DNA of 64,000 bases. Source: Ptychodera flava (lineage: Eukaryota; Hemichordata; Enteropneusta; Ptychoderidae). The stretch's first letter is position 1. Each line of letters begins with the position of its first letter. Below, piece by piece: positions 20,968-34,457 of this stretch. The translations under genes and the position numbers were made by a program. The notes beneath the pieces were generated by a model, which was not told the origin of the DNA, did no database searches, and was given only the letters and a program-made list of their open reading frames with translations. Where the stretch lies: assembly GCF_041260155.1 (NCBI RefSeq), contig NW_027248279.1, forward strand, positions 650,001 to 714,000, written 5' to 3'.

Positions 20968-23529
20968 CAGTTCCTGTTCTCTCTTAAGTTAGAGATGTAT
21001 TATGCGCCCTCGCAGTATCGTTTTGACCCGTGGACCCTTTGCTGTGCGTGTGTAGAGCAGGAAGTTGATCGCACCTAAATGTCAGAGGTCAGAGCTAGCT
21101 CTGATCGCGTGGATCGCGCTAAGTTTTCTGCCTGACTGTCTACACCGTGTGTACTCCTTTGGCCTTCAGAAGCTTCTGCTGTATACGGTAAACTTGCCGA
21201 ATCAGGTCCACAGTTAAAAAAGATCAGCAATCAACGGTAAATACACCTCTTTACAGTGATCCCATGATAAATTTGTGGAACCAGCGCTTCATTTGTAACT
21301 TTCCTGTGAGCACGATGCAAGGCCTGAGTGACAGGACTGTGTGTGTTACCGGCGTTGAGGCCACATAACGCCGGTACCCTGCGACGCAGAGCCCGCTGCC
21401 CAGACTTGTATTTCATGTTTGCATGCACGGCAGTTGTATTTCTTTTGGTGTTAAACTTCGCCATTGTACCGTGAACTGTTTGTCCCTCCCTGCCTGTCGT
21501 TGTTGATCATTTCGAATATATTGCCATGGGGCTGTGTATTGCTTATAAATATAATGATGCATCGAGGTAGAAACTTTTTCCGCCATCGCCACGGTGAAAG
21601 TACCATACGTTGATGCTCCAATTGACGACTGCAGAGGTACGTCCAAGATGTTCCTAAATTGCCGTCATCGTCAAAAACCTAAGCTTCCGCAATGACCCTC
21701 GGGGCTATGGCTTCCGTAACTGACGTAGGTTTCTAAAACCCTATATCATTTCCCTTCCTCTCAGTCTTTTGCTACACACCAACGACGCCAAAGGAGTCTC
21801 GCCATAAAGAGGTTGGGAGGATCCGTACTAATGGAAGGAAACCAATTCAAGAGGAATTTTTGTCAGCCGTACGACACCAGGAGGATAAAATTTGCCTAAA
21901 TAAAATTTGCTTCATGTGCATAACGTTTGTGTAGTCAAGCTTATAGGCTGATTTTCAGGTTGTTTTGATTTTGCTCTTGTTTTGGGGAAAACTACTTCCT
22001 CCAAAAACCTAGTTTGAGGGAGTTGTTACGGTTTTGTTCTTATTTTTTATCTTCATTATGTTTTTTTTTGCACAGTGCAATGAAAGCATTTGTTCTTAGG
22101 TTAATATAAAAGACGCAAGTCAGCAGCATATCACTCATAGTTAGTTACTCAACAGGACTGTCCATGCAGCTCTAAAAGTACTACAAAACAAGACAGAGAA
22201 ACATTTATTTACTGCAAGAGTATTTATTTGAAAATTATAATGCTTTCATGGTGTTGTGAAATATAAAAAAGATACTGCAATATGACTTAGTAGTGGATAA
22301 TATCTTTTAATAGTATTTTTTAATTCAGATCCTAGGTCATTAAAAGAAATACAGAATTACTGGAATAACAATACTGACTAAATTCAACGTATCTCTTATA
22401 GAAATACCCGAACTGCAGACCTTCAAGATGCATCACCAAATTGACTAATCACTGGGCCAGGTTACTTACCCATGTGACCCCATACATATATCATCTCAAA
22501 AACAAAAACTTATTATAAATGCTTGGCAACCCTAACATCAAAATTATTTGACTCTCTAGAACACAATTTGTTATTGTACTCTACAATATCTGATACATGC
22601 AACATTTATTTTAAAATGGGATCAAAATCCTAAATATTTATAATGGTGTATTTCCCCTCTTATCACTTAACATCGAACTCAGTTTAAGTTTGAACCCATC
22701 TAAAGTGCGGTACGTACCCACTGACTTGATTCAAGTCGTACACAACCACTTGACGTAGCCGGCCCTGCGTACAACGCTGTGTGTTGTCCTGATGTTACCA
22801 TGGTCTCACACGGATGGGAGGCCGTATAGCGCCGGGAACACACACCATCGTACGCAGGGCTACCACTTGACGCAGCTGAACACTGGGATGAAACTGTGGA
22901 TAATTGAAGACTGTATTTTTTCACTAAAAGAATTCCTTCGCGGGTTGTTTTAAAAGTCGCCATGCATAAGATATTAATATATTCTTGGTACGTATACAAA
23001 GCTAAAACGTCGGAATTTCCAAAATAAGAAGTAGCCGTCATGCATGTACGGAAATGACGAGTGTCCCCCGATGTCCCCCATGGCGCAACGGCCATAAAAT
23101 TCTGGCCTTTGTGTCCACCAAATGTTCATCGACAGTGTTGTTCACGTGGGATGCAAAAATCGGCCAAAAAGACACTGTACGTTGGATGTGAATATAGCTG
23201 AATAAAATCATGGATATTGTGACAGAAACAACATGGCGGAAACCGTTAGAGGACTGCAAGAAGTATCGCATAAAATCTACCGGAAATTCGAACTTTCCAC
23301 CCTCGCAGGTAGCCATGACGTTAACTGAAAGTCCAGAATGCTTCTGCTTCCTAGCTTGAACCGAATATGATTCTCCATCGCCTTAACACAAGAGCCGAAA
23401 GCACCAAGTGCGGGACGCGTGCCCTGAGAAAAATCAATTTTCGAATTCAACGGGTCGCTTATGCAAATATGAATCTGCGCAGCGCAGTGCTCCAAAATAC
23501 ATCTCTTAATTAAGAGAGAACACGAACTG
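20968..23529. mobile_element. 2.56-kb TIR DNA transposon, apparently non-autonomous
   Basis: Terminal inverted repeats of 34 bp, beginning CAGTTC(C/G)TGTTCTCTC, match with three mismatches. They are flanked by a 5-bp direct repeat ATGAA (20,963-20,967 and 23,530-23,534). Joining the flanks restores a normal 145-bp unit, which confirms the borders. Inside there are palindromes (TACCGGCGTT/AACGCCGGTA near 21,339-21,368; GCCCTGCGTAC/GTACGCAGGGC near 22,763-22,862) but no recognisable transposase. A 5-bp duplication is usual for Transib, but the CAGTTC ends are not its consensus, so the superfamily stays open. Confidence 0.8.
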
Positions 23530-23683
23530 ATGAAGTTTTATAATTAGTCATATAACTCCGATATATCTGCACCAAATTTAATGAATTCTGCTGCAGATAC
23601 TGATCTGACTGATATCTCAATGTGGTGTAAAGCACTTAGTAGTAGTGGTTCATTTGCAAATTTAATGAATTTTGTAATTAGCA
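23530..23683. mobile_element. 145-bp-unit repeat element, middle part
   Basis: About one unit (TTAGTCATATAACTCCGATA, then GGTTCATTTGCAAATTTAATG), lying between the TIR element and the LINE. It continues at 27,145. Confidence 0.7.
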
Positions 23684-26600
23684 TGTGTCAAGGGTACGGT
23701 CATGTCTGCATGCGTGTGTGAAAAGGTTGATATGAGTAAAATAACCAATCAGTCCCTGATTGTATAAAAGAAGAACTTGACATAGAGAAAAGGAAGGCTA
23801 ATATAATGATAAAGAAGTGCAAGGAAGTGGAAGGCAAAGATGACACTACTATATAGAAATATGCAAGAAATTGGGTTGCCTGAAATAACAAAAGAAGAAT
23901 TTACTGTTCAGCGCATTGGCCTAAGGATGGGGATAATTACCATAGACCTATAAAGGTGAATTACAGAATTCAGAAAACAGGAGGAAAATTCTTACAAATG
24001 CACGAAAAATCAAGACAAGTGACAACGCAGATTACAGCCACATATACTTTACTCCAGACCTAACAAAGAACAATATGAACATGATCAAGCCCTAAAAACT
24101 GAATTAAAGAGAAGAGTTGAACTCGAGGAACAGATTTGAGAATAAGAAGAGGAGCAATAGTCCGGATATCGGAGAGCGGAATGGAAAAAAAAACTAGTTA
24201 AGCTCCAAAAGTCCCGTGTAAATACTGTAAATAGTACTAGTAATTTATTTGTATCTACAAACGCTAACCAGATAGAAAATATTCCTTGAAATGTTTGTAC
24301 GGTAATGCTCAAAGTGTGATGAACAAAAGAGAAGAGTTGGCAATATTTGCTGCAGATGGCGATTATGACATCATTGCACTAACTGAACACGGACCTATGA
24401 AGATATTGATACAACAGAACTGTGTCTCGATGGATATCACAAGCCTCTAAGACAAGACAGACAGGACACTCATAAAGGTAGAGGAGGCGGTGTGCTTCTT
24501 TATGTAAAGGACGAGTACACAATTGTTGAAGAACATGCCTGGCAAGATTTCAAATTTATCAACTCAGTATGGTGTACTATCACAGTGAATGCATCTCTAT
24601 CAGTCTTGTTTGGTGTAATCTACAGATCTCCTAGCAGTTCAACAGAGAATAATGATAAGCTGTATAGGCTTATATCCCAAGTTGCTAGCAGGAATGTTGT
24701 CATCTGTGGAGATTTCAACTACCCCAATATAAATTGGTCAACGATGGAATCAGATAGTAATGGCCAGCAATTTTTGGATACAGTGCAAGATAACTATTTG
24801 TCACAGCATATTGACTTTCCAACGAGAGACAAAAACTGTCTGGATTTAATTCTATCCAGTGAACCTGATGTCATAAGTAATGCGCATTCAGTTGGTAATC
24901 TTGGAAAAAGCGACCACAGTTTGTTGGAGTTCAATATCCATACTTGTGCACCAGTTTCTAGTTCACCAGTAAAATATGCTCCAGATATGCGCAATGCTGA
25001 CTTACCAAAACTGTCATCGATCTTACGATCTACTGACTGGACAAAGATTTTTGAGTATAAACAACAGACGAGATGTGGTGTCTTTTTAAAGAGATTATTA
25101 TCAAAGCTACAGCTGAGTGCATTCCATTGAAGAAGAAGAGTAGTAAGAGGAGTAGACCACACTGGATGAACAAACACCTATTAAGTTTGATCAGAAAGAA
25201 GAGGAAAATGTGGGCAAAGTTCAGAGGAAGCAATGATGTTGATAGTCTAAACCAGTACAGACAGTACAGGAATCAAGTTGTGTCTGAAGTTCGGATGGCC
25301 AAGAGAGAGTATGAAGCCAAATTGGTCCAGCACATTAAAACCAATCCTAAGGCTTTTTACGCTTATGCCCGCTCTAAACAAAAAGTTAAAGACACTGTAA
25401 GTCCATTGGTTGACAATGAAGGATTTGTGCAAAAGTCAGACGAAGCCAAAGCCGAAGTGCTAAACAAATTCTTTGCTTCTGTAATTACTCATGAGGACGT
25501 CCAATCTGTGCCAAATCCAGCAATGCAATTCAGAGACTTGAAAGCAAAAATGTCGCCGGTAGTCAAAATTGATAAGGAGGTTATTGTATCAAAACTGAGC
25601 AGACTTTCATCATTTAAAGCATCACTTCTCGGTATTCGTATGTTGTCAACTGCATGAACCAGATTGTTGATCCATTGGCATTAATTTATAACGAATCCAT
25701 AGCAACAGGATGTATACCAGAAGACTGGAAAAAGGCGAATGTAACTCCACTTTTCAAGAAAGGTGACAAATCCAAACCCAGCAACTATAGGCCTGTTAGT
25801 CTAACCTGCATCTTGTGTAAAATTCTAGAGTCGATTATCCGGGACCATATAGTAAAGCACTTGGAAGCTAACAATCTGTTAATTAATTCTCAACATGGTT
25901 TCCGGAATGGAAGGTCCTGTTTGACCAACCTATTGGAATTTTTGGATGAAGTCACTCAATGTATCGACAATGGTCACCCAACTGATGTAATTTATTTGGA
26001 TTTCGCCAAGGCCTTTGATAAAGTCCCTCACAAAAGATTGATAAAAAAACTGGACTGTCATGGAATTTCTGGATCAATAACACAGTGGATTGAAGCATGG
26101 TTACAAGATAGGCAGCAACAGGGTGTCATTTATGGTGCATCTTCGTCTTGGCAAAATGTGTGTAGTGGTGTACCTCAAGGCTCGGTCTTAGGGCCTGTGC
26201 TGTTTTTAATATATATAAATGACATTGACTTAGGAGTTGCATCGTCAATCAAAAAATTTGCAGATGACACTAAATTATATAGAGCAATCAGACAAGATGA
26301 GGACACTTCATTGTTACAAGAGGACATCGCAAACTTCAGTCTTAGGCTTATAAATGGCAGATGAGCTTCAACGTAAGCAAGTGCAAGGTAATACACATGG
26401 GCTTCAACAATTCAAACTACCCTTATATGATGGATGGTACTGCATTGGAAAGTGTTGAGGAAGAAAAGGACCTAGGAGTTTTGATACATCAAAGTTTAAA
26501 GCCAACCCGAATGGGTGTGGAATCAGCAAGAAAAGCAAACAAGGTGCTTGGTTTGATCAAAAGGACAATGTCTTATAAGTCAAAAGACATAATAGTTCGT

Positions 26601-27144
26601 CTTTACAAGCAGTTGGTACGGCCTAACTTGGAATATGCTGTGCAAGCCTGGTCGCCGTGGATGGCCAAAGATATTTCAATTTTAGAAAAAGTGCAGAGAC
26701 GTGCTACCAAACTTGTTCCTGGTTTATGTCAACTACCTTATGAAGAGAGACTGCGTTTACTGAAACTTACTAGCTTACAAGCTAGAAGAATTAAGGAGAC
26801 ATGATCCAGGTGTACAAAATTCTGAATGGAATTGATTCATGTTGTGTTTCCCTGCAAGTAAACAGAGATGCCCGGACTAGAGGTCATTTCCAGAAATTAG
26901 TAAAACCAACATCCAGATTGGACCTGCGTAAATTCTCCTTCCCATGTAGAGTAGTTACCGAATGGAACAGCCTGCCTGAGTGAGTCATTAACTCTGCCAG
27001 TGTTAATGCCTTCAAAAATCCTACGACTCCTACATGTGTACCTGTTAAGCTGTTGACCGTCATCTGTTTTTATGCGTTTGCCAGAGGGATCTATTATCCG
27101 GTGAAGGATATCTCTCCCTTTTCCGAACTGAACTGAAGTGAACT
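23684..27144 (+). mobile_element. Decayed non-LTR retrotransposon (LINE), CR1/L2/jockey-like
   Basis: A 3.46-kb insertion into the 145-bp repeats. The first about 550 bp hold remnants of an ORF1 C-terminus (FTPDLT, then EHDQALKTELKRRVELEEQ). From about 24,285 an AP endonuclease follows (YGNAQSVMNKREELAIF, VVICGDFNYPNINW, KSDHSLLEFNI), then a reverse transcriptase at 25,650-26,500 (NYRPVSLTC, YLDFAKAFDKVPH, GVPQGSVLGPVLFLIYIN, KKFADDTKLY) and the C-terminal domain. The 3' end is a (GAACT)n-like tail at 27,124-27,144. Frameshifts lie near 24,400, 25,100, 25,650, 26,362 and 26,803, and a TGA replaces a codon near 26,981, so it is dead. Confidence 0.9.
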
Positions 27145-27690
27145 GTATATAACTCTGGAATTACGGCACCCAACTCAGTGAAATCGGGTACAGATATTGT
27201 TCTGATATATATCTAATTTTACTGACAATTATTTGGCAGTGTCACGTTAACAAATAGCTCATTTTCATATTTTATGAAGTTTTGCATTAGTCATATAACT
27301 CCGAAATAACTGCACCAAATGTGACGAAATCTTTAGCAGATACTGATTCGACAGATAGCTAATTGTGGTGTAAAGCTTTTAGCTGTGTGGAATTAAGTAA
27401 GGGTTCATTTGCATATTTAATGAACTTTATGAATAGTGATATTACTCCAAAATTACAGCATTTACATTTGATGAAACTTGCTAGAGATATTGATCTGATA
27501 AATATTTAATTGTAGCGGGAAGCATTGGCGTGTCAAGTTAATAATTAGCTCATTTACATATTAAATAAAGTTTTGTAATTAGTGATTTAACTCTGAGAGT
27601 ACTGTGCGAAAGTTGCTGAAACCTGATCACATAATGATATAACAGATAACTGATTGTTTTTATTACACTCCTCACACGGGTGTCGATTAT
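27145..27690. mobile_element. 145-bp-unit repeat element, right part
   Basis: Three more units with CATTTGCATATTTAATGAA-type markers at 27,257, 27,403 and 27,548 (spacing 146 and 145). The end is near CCTCACACGGGTGTCG around 27,680 and is approximate. Confidence 0.65.
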
Positions 27691-28216
27691 ATTGGTATGA
27701 ATTGGGTTAATTGACAGGAATATTGAAAAATATAATACATAATATCTCGTCAGAGATAGTTACTCTGGTAGCAGACCGTATACACGTCTAGTCTTATCAG
27801 AAATCTGTCTTCCACTCCGCGTGGTTTGCTCAATTGAACTGCTCTCAGAATATTCAATGTCTGTCTTGTTCTTTGTTTTGGTTAGTGATTATCCTGAGGT
27901 CTGCAAATGTTGCGTAACATCTCCTTGCTCATTAAGACAGGTCAAAGGTGTCTGATAGATGTCAATACATGTCGAGTCACCAGCAGTCAGTTTCAATGCT
28001 TTATAAATAAGTTTGTAATTTTGTCAAAATCAAAGTCATTCCTTCCATTCAGGGTCACATTAGTAGGTACAAGTTGTTCTGTTGAGTAAATGAAACAATT
28101 TTCTAGTCTGTTTACTGACTATTAATGAACCTGTTGTGAAACACTTGAGCATATTCAGTTCATATCTGGTTTGTTTTCTCAAAATACTAAAGCTCTTACT
28201 GTCGATAATCTAACAG
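27691..28216. other. Spacer, nothing recognised
   Basis: AT-rich sequence between the repeat element and the decayed receptor. A 60-codon open frame at 27,907 has no family resemblance that I can see. Confidence 0.5.
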
Positions 28217-30009
28217 TTCCACCAAACCAACCAGAGGAAAAGTGTAACAGGTTTAGTTTATTACGTTGTTGATGGTTAAAGTCTGGAACTTGGTTGTACA
28301 CCGTGCATTGCAAACCCTGTTGCCGAAGTTGTATGGTACAGAGATGCTGTTCTCTGAATCTTTCTGACATTGAGTTTACCGATGGCATATACAATGGCTA
28401 ACGAACCATACGCCATCTTGAAAACGAAGTCAGTTTTAGTGACCACGGTGCTGAGTACAGTTGCGAAGCATTGAGTTCAAGGCGTTTCCCGAACCACATT
28501 TACCCACCAACAAAAATAATATCCAACGCCCACGCCCAAGTGTGTGTTTTTTTTTAATTTGAATGATTCGATTCAGCAATAGAATATTTGTTTCACCAAT
28601 GCAAGTTACTTTTGACATTTATATACGATAGTGATGTATCTAGAAGGAGATATCTCTCATGTTGAAGTTAACAGTTCACCACCCCTGCCTTCACTATTCC
28701 GTACGGACATGCGCTTACAGACTAACAAAGACATATGCGTATGCATTCCATAAGTATGGATATCTCACAGATATTCACAAGGAAATGTTACTCCATTTAT
28801 ATGGATGTAGCCAGCGTTTATACTATTTGCAATGGATTCATAGCTGTTCATTCGGTGTACCTTGATATATTTCAGTACACTTTATTCTTTTAGTCAAAAA
28901 TAAAATATTTCTCCAGTGCAAGACTATTGCATCAACCGCTTTATGAAACACTTATAAGGCTTTCGCTACATCCTTTAATGATTTGTTTTGTTTAAGTATA
29001 TTAGGTTTTTTACTTGTCTTATGTGTTCCTAGAAAATACAAAAATTGGGCAACAATAATGCTTTGATTGACACAGTTATTAAGGCTAGCCCTGAACAAGG
29101 CCTTCCTACATCGGAAAACACATTGTCTAAGTAAATAATTATTTTTGATTGGATTAAATAATTTGATTTATTGCCTCAGACACGCCAAGGATAACAAACG
29201 ACTCTGACTATAATTCAACCATAGTCAATGAAGGGAACAGCGTTCTCCTCTGGTTTAACTTCAGCAGTAATCCACTACCTGGTAGGACAAGAATGACAAT
29301 ATAATTACCAGCCACACTGCAAAGCATATGGTTCATGAAGAGTGGCAAGATACAACAATGCTAACGTAATCTGACAATCATTGACGTAAATATTGACGTC
29401 ACTGGCATCTACACATGCCAGGCAAATAATTCGGTCGGCGGCACAGAGTTTATAATGTGTGTCGAAGTAATAGTAGGTAACTATAGTTATTATCACAGTT
29501 TCAAAAGTTTAAGTTAGTAAGTGCGCGCCTGGAATTTGAGATACTTAAACTGTTACTAAATCTGTCTGTAAAGAAACATAAATATATCCAATTCAACATC
29601 AAGTAAACGTTAAAATCAGACGTTATTGTGCATAATTAGTCAGTGGGGAAACAAATTTATCCAATTTTTTAAACATTTGAAACTACCTTGCCGCCATTCC
29701 GGAGCTTCAAAATAAGTCCTTAGACTAGAATTGATAAACCAATTTTGAAAACGTGTAGTAATTAACGTTAGAGTGTCCCTGAGGCACATTCTACCCTGTT
29801 ATGGAAACTCTTAGCAATCTGCTATTAAAATGACAAGGCCAAAATACATGCTAAATGTACATGTTAAATACGGTAGTTCATTCATAATATATGTTTTTCT
29901 TTCAAGTTTTCAGAAAGGTACCAAATCGCCCTCGTTACCTCTCTTCCGGTGACTCTAGTTGCTATTCTGTTAGTTGTGGTAATTGTTGTGTTTTGCAAAA
30001 GACGTCGAG
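28217..30009 (+). pseudogene. Decayed third receptor copy (two Ig exons and membrane exon)
   Basis: A first Ig exon follows CTAACAG at 28,216. It reads FPPNQP, then VDG(stop)SLELGC, CIANPVAEVVWYRDAVL(stop), and after frame changes SDHGAEYSCEALSS. It matches the gene A/B exon with [19 protein letters not shown] second Ig exon (29180-29476) begins TPRITNDSDYNS and ends DVTGIYTCQANNSVGG, with stops and a frame change between; its first core Cys is apparently replaced by Trp (VLLWFNFSS). The membrane exon (29914-30009) is still open and in phase: RYQIALVTSLPVTLVAIL, then a Val-rich helix, then FCKRRR. No kinase exons were found downstream. It is a truncated, inactive relative of genes A and B. 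Confidence 0.82.
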
Positions 30010-32723
30010 GTAAACAGAAAAGTACAGATAAGTGTGTAGCACATTTATTTAGTTTTTATTTGGTTGTTTCGTGTGTTTGTCAACTTATCAAGCAAAGTCG
30101 TATAAGCGTCCCTGCATGGGTTTTGATGACGACTTTAACGTTGATGACAGAGTCTTCACCTATTCTTCGACAACAAAGATATTTCTTTCTTTCTTTCTTT
30201 CTTTTTTTTCAACAGAAATATCAGATGAGAGGTAATTTATTCTTATGTTACATATTTAAAACTCTTATTTATTTTAAACTCAGATGAAGTATAAAGGGCA
30301 TCGCCTATTCTCTTATTATGTTCTCATTGGGAAGTTTATGCTATTTCATCTTGGCCGCAGAAATGCATATGCTGGGCTTCAGTTTGGATCAGAAAATAGA
30401 AAAAAAAGTTGACAAAGGATAGTACATGACTCTGGTGTTCCAAAGTAATCAAAGTAAATCAGGTTTACTTTCATCAACCCATAATGAACAGTTAACCTGA
30501 AATTGACTGCACATGTCTGGACAAGAAGGATAATTATCATTTAGTGTTTAACGCGGAAGACAACAGTACAATCAGGAGTGCAGAGAAGGTCAAAGTATAC
30601 GATATGGTTCATTATGAAAAACAATAGTCTTTTCCTGCCTTGAAAATAACATAGCAACGGCAATTACATTTGATTTATAGCATTCCTGATTGCTGAAAAC
30701 AGGTTCCTATTCCACGGCAGGCCACTAGCCAGTATTATTTAGTTACTTCGTGATGATGAAGAGTTATTTCCAACCGTATTCAGCCGAATGTAAAGATAGG
30801 TTTGATAGGTATCAGTCAATATGTCACCCTAGGTCAAAGTCAAAAAACGAAGTTTGTGTGTGCATGGTCTAATTATATACATGACAGTTCTTTGAAAACA
30901 CTTTTCAGATTTTATTTTATTTTTTATTTTTTTGGACGCCGTGCTCTACTCTTCGATATGTTGAGTTGTGGTTATATTTTTAGAATGAAGCTTTGCGATG
31001 TAACGTATAAACAAATCCTTTGCAGTACAGTGAAGCCGACTGCGCAGAAAAATAAAATACAGCGGTACAATGCTCTCTTGTGTTCGCACAGCCTTGTCAC
31101 CTGTTTTATTGTATTTGGAAAGTGTATGTGAGGTGTTATGAGTACGCTCAGTGTGCTTTAATGACAATGCTTTAACATGAACCAGAGCGTCAGAACAGGA
31201 GCGGCAACAACTGGAAAGGGTCCATAGATTGTATATTATTACAAGTCTGTGCAGATGTATGGCCTGACTTCATCTGGGCATATTTTGTGCACAACTAAGA
31301 ACGCAAAATCACGCGTGATTTGCTTCTAGGTCTGAAGATAGTGTGAGCATTTTTTCGAATTTACTGTATTATGCAGTTTAAATATCCAGGTAACGAGATT
31401 TCAGTTATATTTCAGTTGGAATGTAGTAAACCTTAATGGTAGCATTTTGGGCCAAAAATTGTATTATTTTGCTACTGCTTTAAAAAAAGTCTGAACTGAA
31501 ATAGCCTGCAATTGTTGTCCAACAGCGCCGCGCACCGATCCATTTCAAAGCTTGAAAACGGAGTTCTTACACTTCCATACTGGCAATCATACATAAAATC
31601 CTAAACGTTGATTTGGCAGAATATTTGAAGGCAATCGTGCTTGATAGGCCAGACAGTAGAGATGCTCTTGCTCCTGTAACATGCTAGCATTCTTGTATAT
31701 CGAACAACACATCCCCGCAAACCTTCTGTACAGACGGAAGATCGCATACCTCTTAATTCTCATGAAGGTATACTATGTTAATTGACAATATTTCACTTGA
31801 ATGTAAGGATGTAGAGCACAATTGTTTATATTTTGGTCTGCGAACTGTTATTTACCCTTTCAATTGACACGAAATTATTGCTGCTCTCAATGTGTCGTGT
31901 CATGATGCGTCATTAAGATATGAACATTTACTACTAATCAACAGAACAAGTGATAAGATCTAATGATCCACGATTGATCAGAACAGTTGCGTCAGCAGAG
32001 ATTTTAGGACATCCCACAAAGAAAGTAGACGAATACTGTGCTTTACATGGAACTCTTCTCTTTGAGAAAGCCAATTGTAAGTATGTTATCTCTTTGAATA
32101 ATATGACGACCATACTCTTCAGACAGAAGGGGACGTCGGATTATGTAATTTAATCATAAAACTTAACAAGAACATACACGAGAAATATTGCATCTCAATG
32201 CTGACATATTTGGTGAATTCATCTATTCTTCATGCTACTGAGCATGAACAAAAATATTGAGTAATTACTTTATTCAAACAGATAATTAGTGAATTGTATA
32301 TTACTATTTGCATCTAGATTAATATTTTGCTCTCATTTCAAATTGAATCATCAAACTAATTTAAATCGAACTGTAGTGTTTGTATACAAAGTAGAACGTT
32401 TTTATTATTTTAGAATAAGGCGATACCTGTTTGCTGGAGGTCATCAATACGGTAATATATTGAATTACAGTGAATATTATTCCATCAACAGTATTTAACA
32501 GTTTTCAGAATTATGTAGCATCCCTCCTGACATCAATACGACAGAGTAATCTTCGCAACATTATTAACTGGAATTAACTGGATTAACTGGAATATATCTG
32601 AAAACAATCGATTGCTTAAACCACAGAGAAACATGGACAGAGTGGCAACACTTGCATGCCTTTTGTTCCATGGTCGTCTCGGTAGACTATTGGCTTTTTA
32701 TATTAAAATGAGCTTCAAAGGTG
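30010..32723. other. Spacer, nothing recognised
   Basis: AT-rich sequence downstream of the decayed receptor. Short open frames (for example 30,802-31,131 and 31,950-32,153) show no domain that I recognise. An acceptor-like CAACAG precedes the 31,950 frame, but nothing links it to the receptor family. Confidence 0.4.
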
Positions 32724-33278
32724 TTAAACTTTTTGGAGGCTTTGTTTGTATTGTGGTTGATAATTACACGAGATTATGCGAAAAATACGACGAGATGGCA
32801 TCGTACTGCTAGTCGCGTAGCAACCATAGTTACTTTGTGAGCTCTCAGGCCAGAAACACTGCTTCACGCCAATCAAAACATAACACGCCAGCAGTTTCAT
32901 AAACATGTCCTTCCTTGACGCACGTGTAAAAGACAGTATGACTGACCGCAAACCATTGAGTAAAACCAGACAGTATCGATAAAAGACTTTCAAATTTGGT
33001 TCAAACACACTCATTATATATTCATAAAATATGAGAGGAATTTTTAAAAAGGTAAAACTCACTTTCTGAAGCTCAAAACACTCCGTTTTCGCCAGCACGT
33101 CAATTCTGCTCTGCACCACACGACAACAACAACACAAACTTTGCCGAACATACTTTCGCTTAACAATTGGCGAAAATCCGAAAATTACCGAAGGATTCAT
33201 GGTCGGCACTCTTCGGAAAAGAGAGGCGAGAGCAACCTGAGGCGAGGCGAACATGGATGGGTTACGTAACCGCTTCAC
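32724..33278 (-). other. Unrecognised 184-codon open frame
   Basis: The minus-strand frame begins MKRLRNPSMFASPQ and contains a Cys cluster (SLCCCCRVVQ). Around 33,060-33,070 a donor-like GAAAGTGAGTTT interrupts the most codon-like part, which has CpG-rich sequence ahead of it. It could be a first exon plus intron of an unknown gene, or part of a repeat. No domain was recognised. Confidence 0.2.
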
Positions 33279-33739
33279 GCCTTAAACAATACCCATTGCC
33301 ACTCTATCTATGTTTCTCTATGCTTAACTGAGTATAGCGACACCTACGTCAAATAGGAGATGCGCCATTGTTTTCTTGGACCGGAAATAGCAGCTACAAG
33401 GTTACTGCTGACACCTACATTACTAACGTGTTTTCCAAAATCATATAATAATTTAATACAGAAAAAGAGACCTTGTAAATAAATGAGTCTAAAGCGCCAT
33501 AATTTAGATTAATTTGTTTTTCACAGAGCGGTATGGCGAAAAATGCATGCATTAATCAGCAGTATTGCCAACACCACACGAATCGAATTTTTTTACTTGG
33601 TTCTAGTTATACAAGTAATGTTATAAAGATAATCCAGCTACGTAAGAAGTTAGAACGCGACAAAAGGTATAATCTTCTGCGTTCGTACGGTATTATCTTC
33701 CAAAATATGATATGCGTAGGTTTTCAATTGTGGAATTGA

Positions 33740-34457
33740 GTATCTCACGTCCCCAGTGCGCTTGGAGTGTGAGAACACAGTGTGAGAACAATTTGTTCTC
33801 ACACTCTGTATTGTTGCGCGACCGAACACCTCGTATGTGAAACGTATGTTGATTGGTCAATTCTGCTCAGCGCCTAGTTCTCTGTACGATTTAGTTGACG
33901 AATAGAACATCGCGTAATGTACAACTGGCACTATAGGGGACAGACGACTGAATCGCAGAGTGAACAGGTTATTCCAGATTTGAGTACGGTCAGCGCGGCG
34001 TCGGCAACAAATACACGGAGGATGACCGCTTTTATGTTGTAACGGGAGAATTCAGGCCATTACAAACCTATCGGCTATTTACGCTCGTCGACATATTTTC
34101 TGGAGAGGAACTGACTTGACAGCGATACAGTTTAATAGCGAAAGACTTCGATGAGTGAGCCATTTGCACACGAGGCTGTAGCAGACGACAGCTTCCACGC
34201 AATGTCATCAACATATGGCCACCAGAGCTGTTTCGCAACATTTTCCTCAGATGACCTGGAGAATTTTGTGGCTGACCAACAAAACAAAATTGCCATATCG
34301 GTAATGTACATGTTAACGTGTTTGATATGCTCATCAATGAACGGGACTTCATTTTTCTTTGCGGAATGATACAAATGAAACAAGTGCAATCGTGTGCTGG
34401 TGTTTGATAGTATAAACCTACCACAATAAAATGCAATTTTCTAAAGATATTGGAGGG
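33740..34457. other. Region with a 25-bp palindrome
   Basis: A near-perfect palindrome GTGTGAGAACAA-T-TTGTTCTCACAC lies at 33,780-33,804, preceded by a direct copy of GTGTGAGAACA. The GTGTGAGA word recurs in the foldback at 34,458, so both may belong to one composite repeat. Open frames on the minus strand (34,068-34,622) cross the foldback and are not convincing. Confidence 0.45.

Noticed and set aside
24794-25233. Minus-strand open frames inside the LINE
   Set aside because: Shadows of the endonuclease and RT coding strand.
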